From NCBI RefSeq assembly GCF_001421355.1, contig NZ_LMKC01000005.1:73001-137000 (forward strand): DNA of 64,000 nt, in the 5' to 3' direction. Position 1 is the stretch's first letter, and each line of letters begins with the position of its first letter. Positions 57,312-64,000 of the stretch are shown here, in pieces. Under the pieces are notes generated by a model. The model had not been told where the DNA came from. It searched no databases and saw only the letters and a program-made list of their open reading frames with translations. The stretch comes from Sphingomonas sp. Leaf9. Lineage in GTDB: Bacteria; Pseudomonadota; Alphaproteobacteria; Sphingomonadales; Sphingomonadaceae. Position numbers and translations under genes: made by a program.

Positions 57312-58222
57312 CGCATGTCGCCATCGCCGTTCCGACCTTTCGTCGGCCCGATCAGTTGCGCACCCTGCTCGCATCGCTGGCGGCACAGGTGGATGCGCCG
57401 CCGATGACGATCGTCATTGCCGACAACGATCGACAGCACCGCGAGGGCGTCGCGACCGCCGAAGCGATGGCGGCGGCGGGCTACATCCATGCGATCGACG
57501 CCTTCGTCGTCGAGACGCCGGGGCTGTGCCATGCACGCAATGCGCTGGTCGACCATGCGCTTGCGGTGCGCGGAGCGACCCATGTCGCGATGTTGGACGA
57601 CGATCAGTGGGTGGGGCCGGACTGGCTGGCCAGGCTGCTGGCGGCGCATCGTGCGTACGGTGCCGACATGACCGGGGCACCCGTCCGCTATCAGTTCGAT
57701 GGCCCGCCGCCGCATTGGAACGATGCGCTGTTCGTGTTCCAGGCCGAGCGGCGCGACGATGGTCCCACCGGCATGCTGTTCAGCCTGACCTCGGCGATTG
57801 CCGACAGGGCATTGTGGGATTCAACCCCTGCCCCGTGGTTCGACACCCGGTTGAACCAGATCGGCGGAGAGGACCTCGACCTGTATACCCGCTGGGCGGC
57901 GGCGGGGCGGCGCTTCGCCTGGACCAACACAACCGAGGTTTTCGAATCGGTCCCGGCGGATCGCACCACGCTGCGCTGGGCCTGGCGGCGGGTCTGGCGG
58001 GTCGGCAATACCGACACGATCGTGGCATGGAACCGGGCCAGCGCGGCGCGGCGGGGGGTGCTGGTGCTGCGGACGCTGGCGATGACCGGCGCGGCGCTGT
58101 TGCTCTGGCCGCTGTCGGCGCTTTCCACGCAGCGGCGGCTGACCGCGACCGGGCGGGTGATACGCCAGTTCGGTCGGATCGCCGGGCTGACCGGCCACGG
58201 CTTCAAGGAATATGGCGGCTGA
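57308..58222 (+). CDS. GT2 family glycosyltransferase
   Basis: A 304-residue GT-A enzyme. VAIAVPTFRRPDQLRTLLASL, VIADND and the metal motif VAMLDDDQWVGPDW are visible, and NQIGGEDLDLYTRWAAAG is a typical base motif. The C-terminus carries a helix (LVLRTLAMTGAALLLWPLSAL). It is last in the coupled trio; a CGGGC-ATC-GCCCG hairpin two bases later may end the transcript. Confidence 0.88.
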   Translation: MTHVAIAVPTFRRPDQLRTLLASLAAQVDAPPMTIVIADNDRQHREGVATAEAMAAAGYIHAIDAFVVETPGLCHARNALVDHALAVRGATHVAMLDDDQWVGPDWLARLLAAHRAYGADMTGAPVRYQFDGPPPHWNDALFVFQAERRDDGPTGMLFSLTSAIADRALWDSTPAPWFDTRLNQIGGEDLDLYTRWAAAGRRFAWTNTTEVFESVPADRTTLRWAWRRVWRVGNTDTIVAWNRASAARRGVLVLRTLAMTGAALLLWPLSALSTQRRLTATGRVIRQFGRIAGLTGHGFKEYGG

Positions 58223-58326
58223 TCGGGCATCGCCCGGATCGCGAAAACCGCTTTCCTACAGCGAAATCGTGAACATATAGGGAACGCCTGTTGGCATCAT
58301 CGGGGTGCCGACGACGGAGGCGTTCC

Positions 58327-58587
58327 ATGGCATATACCAATCATCCCGACACGGCGAACGGGCCGGCGCTGGCCCCCTATCCCATCGCTCCGAGCGACAC
58401 CGCCGAACTGCCCGCATCGCCCAAGGGCATCTATGTCGGTAGCGGCGGCGACGTCACGCTGCGCGGGGTTGAGGGGGCGGCCGACGTCACCTATCGCAAC
58501 CTGCCCGACGCATCGTACATCGCGGTGCGGGCGCGCTTCGTCCGCGCGACCGGCACCACCGCATCCAACCTGATTGCGGAGGCCTGA
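58327..58587 (+). CDS. GTA/phage-type spike base protein (RCAP_Rcc01079-like)
   Basis: An 86-residue protein with no signal peptide. YPIAPSDTAELPASPKGIYVGSGGDVTL and TYRNLPDASYIAVRARFVRATGTTASNLIA match the spike-base family of alphaproteobacterial gene transfer agents, whose head spikes bind capsule in Rhodobacter capsulatus. GGAGG 7 nt before ATG 58327 gives a strong RBS. The next gene follows by 3 bases. No other phage or GTA genes are in the window, so this is an isolated copy inside a polysaccharide locus. Confidence 0.78.
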   Translation: MAYTNHPDTANGPALAPYPIAPSDTAELPASPKGIYVGSGGDVTLRGVEGAADVTYRNLPDASYIAVRARFVRATGTTASNLIAEA

Positions 58588-58590
58588 CCC

Positions 58591-59982
58591 ATGACCGCAA
58601 GGCAATCGGGGGCGCAGGGCGGGATCACCGACCGGGCGCTCGATACGAAGCTGGCCACCCGCAACCTGCGCATGCCGGCGAACAACCGCATCGCGGTCTT
58701 CGGGCCCAGCCATGCCGCGCAGCATTTTGCCGGCACCAATGCGGCGGGCGATGTGCCGACCCTGCTCGGCCAGACGGTCGGAGCGGTGCACTGGGCGAAT
58801 TTCCTGTCGGGCGGTCGCGCGGTGCTGGAGCCGGCCGACATGATCGCGCGCAACGGCGAATGGACCGGGCCGATGCTGTGGAACGGCATCGACTATCCGG
58901 GGCTGGGATCGCGGGTCGACCGGCTGCTGGCGACCGGGGTCGGCCATGTCGTGATGGTCGCGCCCACCGCGAACGATCGCAACGCGTGGAGCGCGGCGCA
59001 ATCGATCGCCAACCTGACCGGCATCGTCGACCGGATTGTCGGTGCGGGAATGCTGCTGACCATCCTGCTCGATTATCCGCATGGCGCGGCGGCCTATACC
59101 GCGATGCGACTGTCGAACACCGCCGCCAGTCCGCAGCTCGACCATTGGAGCGTCGTCAATCGCTGGCTGCTGACGCTGCATGGCCAGCGCGGCATCCGCG
59201 CGGTCGATACCCCGGCGATCCTGGGCGACCTGACCAGTGCGGAGGGACAGGCGATGGCCGGCGTCACCATCGACGGGCTGCACCTGTCGACCCAGGGGGC
59301 GTATCAGGTCGGGCGGGTGCTGGCGCGCGAGTGGCGGCGTATCTATCCGCTGGGCGGCGTGCTCCCATTTGGACAGGCGGAGCGGGCCGGTCAGGCGGGC
59401 GTCAACCCGGCGGCGGCGCTGTCGACCCAGCCCTATTTCGGCGGGACCGGCGGGACGTTGGGATCGGGCGCGACGGGACAGATCGGCACCGGGTGGACGA
59501 CGTTGCTGGCGGCCGGGGTCAGCGGTGCCTATGCGAAGGTCACGACATCCGCGTTTGGCGGGCGCAGCTATCTCGACGAAGATGGGCCGCCGACAAAGGA
59601 CTGGCAGCAGGTCACGCTATCGGGCACGGCCAACGGCACCGCCGATGTCATCCTGTTGCGCCAGACGATCACGCCGACGATCGGCGACGTGCTGCGCGCC
59701 ATCGCCGAGATCGAGGTCGATCCGGGCACGACCGGGCTGTCGGGGGTTGGTCTGTATCTCTTTCACAGTGGCAGCGGGCAGCAGATCCGCGCGTTCGGCA
59801 CCCCGGCGACGGGCCTTGCCGATCCGTGGCCGGCGCAAGGCATGGCCGGCATCATGCGCAGCCCGCGCTGGATCGCGGACAGCACGCAATGCTATCTGCA
59901 ACTAAGCGCAAAGCCGATCAGCGGCGCGACCGTCGCCGCGACGATCCGGGTGCGTGGCATGGCCGCCGGCAAGGCGCTGTAG
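58591..59982 (+). CDS. SGNH-hydrolase-like protein paired with the spike base
   Basis: A 463-residue protein with no signal peptide. SGNH-type blocks: Ser40 in VFGPSHAA, TAND (126-129) as block III, and DGLHLSTQG with Asp228 and His231 as block V, giving a plausible Ser-Asp-His triad. The C-terminal 220 residues are Gly/Thr/Ala-rich beta-type repeats (GGTGGTLGSGATGQIGTGW; TFRQT-like) reminiscent of phage tail fibres. It may deacylate a polysaccharide. Located between acyltransferases and Wzy. Activity and export are unproven; no RTX nonapeptides are seen. Confidence 0.7.
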   Translation: MTARQSGAQGGITDRALDTKLATRNLRMPANNRIAVFGPSHAAQHFAGTNAAGDVPTLLGQTVGAVHWANFLSGGRAVLEPADMIARNGEWTGPMLWNGIDYPGLGSRVDRLLATGVGHVVMVAPTANDRNAWSAAQSIANLTGIVDRIVGAGMLLTILLDYPHGAAAYTAMRLSNTAASPQLDHWSVVNRWLLTLHGQRGIRAVDTPAILGDLTSAEGQAMAGVTIDGLHLSTQGAYQVGRVLAREWRRIYPLGGVLPFGQAERAGQAGVNPAAALSTQPYFGGTGGTLGSGATGQIGTGWTTLLAAGVSGAYAKVTTSAFGGRSYLDEDGPPTKDWQQVTLSGTANGTADVILLRQTITPTIGDVLRAIAEIEVDPGTTGLSGVGLYLFHSGSGQQIRAFGTPATGLADPWPAQGMAGIMRSPRWIADSTQCYLQLSAKPISGATVAATIRVRGMAAGKAL

Positions 59983-60038
59983 CAGGTCGATCGCCGGGCG
60001 GTACGCAACCGTCCGGCGATCGGCGATTTCGGCACGCG

Positions 60039-60386
60039 TCAGGGAATGCGCTGCGCCGAACAGTCGAGGTCACCGCGTACACCGCCATCGAAGAAGCTCG
60101 GCTTGCTCAGCGTACAACCGGTGGTGCGTTCCGCAGCGGTGCGGAACCGCGCGAGGATCGTGTTGTTGCGCGGTGCGGCCGGGTCGCCTCCGGTGATTTC
60201 GACCATGTCCGGTGGCAGGCGACGCACGACATAGGGCCAGCCTGCAACCTCGATCCGCTTGGTATCGTCGATCACCGCCGGTTTCGGGTCCGGACGCGGC
60301 GGCGGGACCGGCAGCATGGTCTGATAGGCGATGAGGGCGAGTAACAGCATGGGCGTAGAGATGGCGATTGCCGCGCCGCAGCGCAA
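60039..60386 (-). CDS. Small membrane-anchored hypothetical protein
   Basis: A 115-residue protein: one N-terminal helix (AIAISTPMLLLALIAYQTM), proline-rich linker (VPPPRPDPKPAV), then a small domain with two cysteines (TTGCTLSK, DLDCSAQ). No family recognised. It lies 24 bases downstream of the GT2 gene on the same strand, so it is probably the last gene of that block. Confidence 0.58.
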   Translation of the reverse strand: MRCGAAIAISTPMLLLALIAYQTMLPVPPPRPDPKPAVIDDTKRIEVAGWPYVVRRLPPDMVEITGGDPAAPRNNTILARFRTAAERTTGCTLSKPSFFDGGVRGDLDCSAQRIP

Positions 60387-60410
60387 CCGGCGATTGGCCG
60401 GACGTCCGGG

Positions 60411-61355
60411 TCAGGCAGGCGGAACGACCGTACCGCGCAACTTGCCCCGCCACGCGATCCACTGGTCCGCAGCCTTGCGATAGGCGCGCTGCGGCAGGAA
60501 AATCTGGATGAAGACGGTGCTAGCCAGACGCGGCGAATAGGCCCCGCGGAGCAACGCCGCCATGTACAGCCGGAACGCGGCCATCGGATCGGTGTGCCGC
60601 ACCACCTTGGCGATGTGCCAGCCGAAATAGCCGCGATAGGCGCGTTCGGGGATATGCGGGCGCAGGTCGGTCAGCCACTGCACCTTTTCCGCGCGATGCC
60701 CCCGCGCCGACAACCGGTCGTCGCGTGGATCGTCGGCCCAGATCACGCTCGGCGACCGGGTCATGCGGAAACGACAGCCGGCCAGCGCGAGCCGAACCGC
60801 GAAATCGGTATCGTCGCCGAAGGTGACGTCCGCGCGGTACCGGACCTTTGCCGCGATCGCTCGCGGGACCAGCAGCCCGCTGGTCTGCACGAAACCCCGG
60901 TCGCACATCAGATAGGACGCCATGTCCTCCTCTTCACCGATACCACGCGGCGGCTTGACGACGAAGCGGCCGCCACCGCGATCGGCCTTCACCGCCGAAT
61001 AGGCCGCAACTTGCAAGTCGCCATCGGCCATCGCCATCAGCTCGGACAGGTGATTGGGCAGGAACCAGTCATCCGAATCGAGCAGCGCGACATAATCGCC
61101 GCGCGCCACGTCGAACCCGTGATTGCGCGCGGGCCCGGCACCGCCATTGGCGATCGCGATCACGACCAGGCGGGGATCGTCGATCGCACGCAGCCGCGCC
61201 ACGCTGTCGTCGCGCGACCCGTCATCGATGACGATCACTTCCAGCGGTGCGAAATCCTGCGTCAGCGCGGACTGCACCGCCGCGACGACCGCATCGGCCC
61301 GGTTGTAATTGGGGATGACGACCGAAACCGTCGCGCCCGGTGCGTCCATCACCAT
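60411..61355 (-). CDS. GT2 family glycosyltransferase
   Basis: A 314-residue GT-A enzyme. TVSVVIPNYNRADAVVAAVQSAL, VIDDGSRDDS and ARGDYVALLDSDDWFLP mark the donor site; FGDDTDFAVRLALAG the second acidic site. The last ~70 residues (ERAYRGYFGWHIAKVV...GAYSPRLAS...LPQRAYRKAADQW) are clearly paralogous to those of the GT2 at 52867. ATG 61355 or 61349 could be the start. Confidence 0.9.
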   Translation of the reverse strand: MVMDAPGATVSVVIPNYNRADAVVAAVQSALTQDFAPLEVIVIDDGSRDDSVARLRAIDDPRLVVIAIANGGAGPARNHGFDVARGDYVALLDSDDWFLPNHLSELMAMADGDLQVAAYSAVKADRGGGRFVVKPPRGIGEEEDMASYLMCDRGFVQTSGLLVPRAIAAKVRYRADVTFGDDTDFAVRLALAGCRFRMTRSPSVIWADDPRDDRLSARGHRAEKVQWLTDLRPHIPERAYRGYFGWHIAKVVRHTDPMAAFRLYMAALLRGAYSPRLASTVFIQIFLPQRAYRKAADQWIAWRGKLRGTVVPPA

Positions 61356-61431
61356 CCGCGATCGTCCCGACCTGCTCGCTTTGTCAGCGCCACCCCAAAT
61401 CCCTTTCACCCACCCGTCGGCCTGTGCCGCA

Positions 61432-62460
61432 TCAGGCGATATATTTCCCAATTCGCCGAATGACCGGCATCCGGACGATGATCGCACGTGCGACGATCGG
61501 CCCGACCACCCCCGCAACCATCAACACCGCGAGGAACGGCGCATTCCATCCTCCGTCCGCCGGAAACAGACGGAGCCAGACCAGCTTCGCCACGCCGATG
61601 AAAATAGTATTCATCAGGTAGATTGCCATCGAGTTAGCGCCGACGACCCGCAACAACCGCGACCGCTGCGCGATCGGGAAAAGCATCGCCCCGTGCAGCG
61701 CTGGAATCGAGAGCAGTCCGCAATACAGAAGCGCGAAGGGATGCCACGGCCCCTGCGAAGCGGCGGCGGCGAATAGCAGCGTCAGCGGCAACCACCATCG
61801 CTTCAACCGCGCGACGCACCAGTCCCAATGGAGCCACGCCCAGCCGCCGGCGACGAAAAAAACATAATAGCGCAGCAGACGCGCCAGATAGAATCGCTCG
61901 GTGACCGCAAAATATTCCGCGCCCATAGATATGATCAGCGCCAGCCCGACCAGCCATGCCAGCCTTCCCCGGAAACCTGAGAACAGGAACGGCGTGACGA
62001 GCGAATACACGAACAAGACCAGCAGGTACCAGATCGAGATCGTCGGGTTGTCCGGCGTGTTCGACAACACCCGCCACAGCCCGGCCGGAATGCTGCCAAC
62101 ACCTTCATGCACCTCGCCGAACTGCGCGGCCACGGCCTTGCCGACGATGATGACGAGGCCGAAAAACACGAACGGGACCAGCAGGCGATCCGCCCGCGAT
62201 GCAACCAGCGACCGCCACGCCGCTCCGATACGGAGATGCGCGTTGGTCAGGAAGAAGACATAGCCGCTCAGATACAGGAAGAACGGCATGTGGAAGGTGT
62301 AGATGATGTCGCGCGTCGTCGCGTACCACGCGGTTTCGCCGGGGGACGCCGCCTGCACGAGATGGCCATAGACCACCAGCAACATGCCCAGCCCCTTGGC
62401 CACGTCGATATGCAGCAGTCGCTGGCGCGACTGGCGCGGTGCCGGATGCTCCTGTGCCAT
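61432..62460 (-). CDS. Acyltransferase family membrane protein
   Basis: A 342-residue acyltransferase (OafA/NodX-like) with ~10 helices. RLLHIDVAKGLGMLLVVYGHLV contains the conserved His, then IYTFHMPFFLYLSGYVFF, and a late NSMAIYLMNTIF. Start ATG 62460 has AAGGGG upstream. It is 10 bases from the Wzy gene and would add another acyl group. Confidence 0.88.
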   Translation of the reverse strand: MAQEHPAPRQSRQRLLHIDVAKGLGMLLVVYGHLVQAASPGETAWYATTRDIIYTFHMPFFLYLSGYVFFLTNAHLRIGAAWRSLVASRADRLLVPFVFFGLVIIVGKAVAAQFGEVHEGVGSIPAGLWRVLSNTPDNPTISIWYLLVLFVYSLVTPFLFSGFRGRLAWLVGLALIISMGAEYFAVTERFYLARLLRYYVFFVAGGWAWLHWDWCVARLKRWWLPLTLLFAAAASQGPWHPFALLYCGLLSIPALHGAMLFPIAQRSRLLRVVGANSMAIYLMNTIFIGVAKLVWLRLFPADGGWNAPFLAVLMVAGVVGPIVARAIIVRMPVIRRIGKYIA

Positions 62461-62470
62461 GCCCCGCCCC

Positions 62471-63931
62471 TTATCCTGGTTGCTGCTGGCGATAGCGCCG
62501 CGACCAACCGTGGCGACGGACGGGCCGGGTGGTGTCCCAGTTCGTATCGACCAGCCACTGGTCCTCGCCACGCAGCGCCGCGACATACCGCGTGTGCATG
62601 ATGAGGATGAACACGACCACGAACGACCAGCTTTCCTTGTCGGGGGCGAAGAACTGCGCCTCGGTGAAGTTCTGCACCACGCCAAAGAACCAGACCCCAG
62701 CCCCCATCGACGCCAGCGGAAGGTCGCGATCGGATGCCGTCCAGAACCGGTAGAAGGGGAGGACGACCAGCGCGACCAGCGCCAGAATCAGACCAATGAT
62801 GCCGGTGGTCAGCAAAATCTCGAAATAGCCCGAGTGCGAGTGTCCGACCGCCGCGACGACCTTGTTCACCCCCAACCGCAACATCGGCGACGCTTCACCG
62901 ATCGCGTAGAACGAGCCGTAGCCCGATCCGAGCAGGAAATGGTCGCGGATGTACGGCATGATCGATGCCCAGATCGCCACCCGTCCCGACAGGGTCTCGT
63001 AATCCGAGAAATAGGCGTAAACGAGGTCCCAGTTCATGGCGACCAGCATACCTGCCGTGGCGACAAGCAGGATCAGCCCATACCAGAACAGAATACGCTT
63101 CGACGGATTACCCACCCGGCAGCGATACAATATGTACGAAAAGATCAGGCTGATGCCGACCCAGCCCAGCGACGTCTTGGAGTGGGTCTTCGCCAGCACT
63201 AGAACGGCGCCGAGACACAGGACGATGTCCAGCCAGTGTCGCCGACGCCAGCTGTGATGGAAAAAGATGATCGTCGCATAGGCCATGACCGCGCCGGTCA
63301 CGTTCTTGTGCCGAAAAATCCCTTTCCACGTCCCGATCAATTCCGGATCGAGCTCGTTTGCCGGGTGGACCGCAAACGAGAAAAGCGGGATCGACGACAG
63401 GCTGGCCGTGACGATAGACGCGACCACGGTCAATCCGAGAAAGATGTACATGATGCGTACCGTCTTTCGCGCGCCTAGAATCTCGATGGCGAATGCCATG
63501 CTGGCAAGCACGACGACCATGCCCAGCGAACGACGGATCGAGATGCCGGGATCGATCGCCCAAGTCGCGCTCAGCAGACACCACATGCAGGCAATCAGAT
63601 AAGCATATGAAATGGCATGCAGGTTCTTCAAGCCGCGCATGTAGAAGACGACGACCGTCACGACCCCGAAGAGAGCAAAATAGAAGAACTGCCGGAACGC
63701 GCTGCCAGCCTGCGCAGCCAGCACTTCGCCATCGAGATTCTCTGCCGCAGCATACGCATCGTTCGCCGGCATGTAGCGCAGATTGACGCAGATCATGTAG
63801 AACAGCGCGAGCAGCACGAACTGGAAGAACAGCTGCACCCGCCGGTCATAGCGCAGCATTTCGGTCGAACGGTGCCAGCTTCGCTGCGGCACAGGTGCCG
63901 GGAGCATCGTTTCGGGGATCGTCGTCGCCAT
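62471..63931 (-). CDS. Wzy-type O-antigen/exopolysaccharide polymerase
   Basis: A 486-residue membrane protein with 10-12 helices and a long periplasmic loop. The O-antigen ligase/polymerase core (HKNVTGAVMAYATIIFF, KTHSKTSLGWVGISLIFS, HFLLGSGYGSF, VGHSHSGYFEILLTTGIIGL) is recognisable; the histidines in the loop are the usual functional residues. It polymerises lipid-linked repeats in the periplasm. Resembles SpsG/ExoQ-type. The N-terminal 30 residues are cytoplasmic. Confidence 0.87.
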   Translation of the reverse strand: MATTIPETMLPAPVPQRSWHRSTEMLRYDRRVQLFFQFVLLALFYMICVNLRYMPANDAYAAAENLDGEVLAAQAGSAFRQFFYFALFGVVTVVVFYMRGLKNLHAISYAYLIACMWCLLSATWAIDPGISIRRSLGMVVVLASMAFAIEILGARKTVRIMYIFLGLTVVASIVTASLSSIPLFSFAVHPANELDPELIGTWKGIFRHKNVTGAVMAYATIIFFHHSWRRRHWLDIVLCLGAVLVLAKTHSKTSLGWVGISLIFSYILYRCRVGNPSKRILFWYGLILLVATAGMLVAMNWDLVYAYFSDYETLSGRVAIWASIMPYIRDHFLLGSGYGSFYAIGEASPMLRLGVNKVVAAVGHSHSGYFEILLTTGIIGLILALVALVVLPFYRFWTASDRDLPLASMGAGVWFFGVVQNFTEAQFFAPDKESWSFVVVFILIMHTRYVAALRGEDQWLVDTNWDTTRPVRRHGWSRRYRQQQPG

Positions 63932-63934
63932 GGC

Positions 63935-64000
63935 CTAAGCCTCCGCCCTGCGCCGGCTGACCAGCGCCATCATCGACAGTACCCAGCGCCGGTTCAGGAA
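63935..64000 (-). CDS. C-terminal end of a gene continuing beyond the window
   Basis: Only 21 codons and a TAG are visible (FLNRRWVLSMMALVSRRRAEA). It ends 4 bases before the Wzy start, so it is probably the next upstream gene of the same transcript; its identity cannot be told. Confidence 0.5.
   Translation of the reverse strand, partial: FLNRRWVLSMMALVSRRRAEA

Noticed and set aside
48174..63931. Naming all polysaccharide genes after sps/gel/wel sphingan genes
   Set aside because: Families overlap but gene order, count of glycosyltransferases and missing copolymerase genes do not support one-to-one names.

Overview
The window is high-GC (mostly mid-60s percent) chromosomal DNA of an alphaproteobacterium, almost certainly a Sphingomonas-type sphingomonad. 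The basis is a CpdR-type response regulator, an alphaproteobacterial SspB, DUF2093 beside xseA, a SapC-family protein, the hisB-hisH-hisA-hisF-hisE block, several intergenic palindromes of the kind scattered through sphingomonad genomes, and an exopolysaccharide locus that pairs a GumD-like initiating transferase with a type I secretion adaptor and ATPase. No rRNA operon, insertion sequence, CRISPR array or integrase is visible.

Layout. 1-9.8 kb: a truncated GH5 mannanase, amidase, tRNA-Val(GAC), cpdR, an N-formylglutamate amidohydrolase-like protein, a candidate small RNA with an anti-Shine-Dalgarno motif, cytochrome b561 and SapC, an FAD-linked oxidase, a DEAD-box helicase and a DUF1289 protein. 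9.9-15 kb: SDR, gmk, two small glycine-rich proteins, fumC, GNAT, sspB. 15-19 kb: histidine operon with a YciI-like gene after hisB, a repeat element and a tiny gene between hisF and hisE, then HIT. 19-26 kb: amino-acid permease, adenosine kinase-like PfkB, EI24 protein, lipoprotein, mannose-1-phosphate guanylyltransferase with a eukaryote-type phosphomannomutase-like HAD protein (GDP-mannose supply), and an acyltransferase that seems to start at CTG. 26-42 kb: acnA, a decayed gene, a nucleoside phosphorylase-like protein, lactonase, sodC, an M23 peptidase, xseA and purD with overlapping divergent start codons, a lower-GC DUF3800 island with its own promoter, a CNNM/CorC-like protein, OmpA, map with a ParD-like gene, tadA, rpmB.

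42-64 kb is dominated by surface polysaccharide genes. UDP-glucose dehydrogenase and a UDP-glucuronate epimerase-like enzyme supply uronic acids. A PilZ protein precedes the polyprenyl-phosphate sugar transferase. A leftward block carries PssD/PssE halves, a GT2, and an ABC transporter plus HlyD adaptor. A rightward block carries WecG/TagA, an acyltransferase and a GT2, then a two-gene cassette: a GTA/phage-type spike-base protein followed by an SGNH-hydrolase-like protein. A second leftward block carries a small protein, a paralogous GT2, an acyltransferase and a Wzy-like polymerase. Uronic-acid supply, chain initiation, elongation, acylation and polymerisation are present; flippase, copolymerase and outer-membrane export genes are not seen and may lie beyond the right edge.

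The most unusual items are the spike-base plus SGNH cassette inside an exopolysaccharide locus, the candidate anti-SD small RNA at 4.4-4.5 kb, the CTG-started acyltransferase, the DUF3800 island, and the unannotated-looking small genes at 42.0-42.1 kb and 18.2-18.3 kb.
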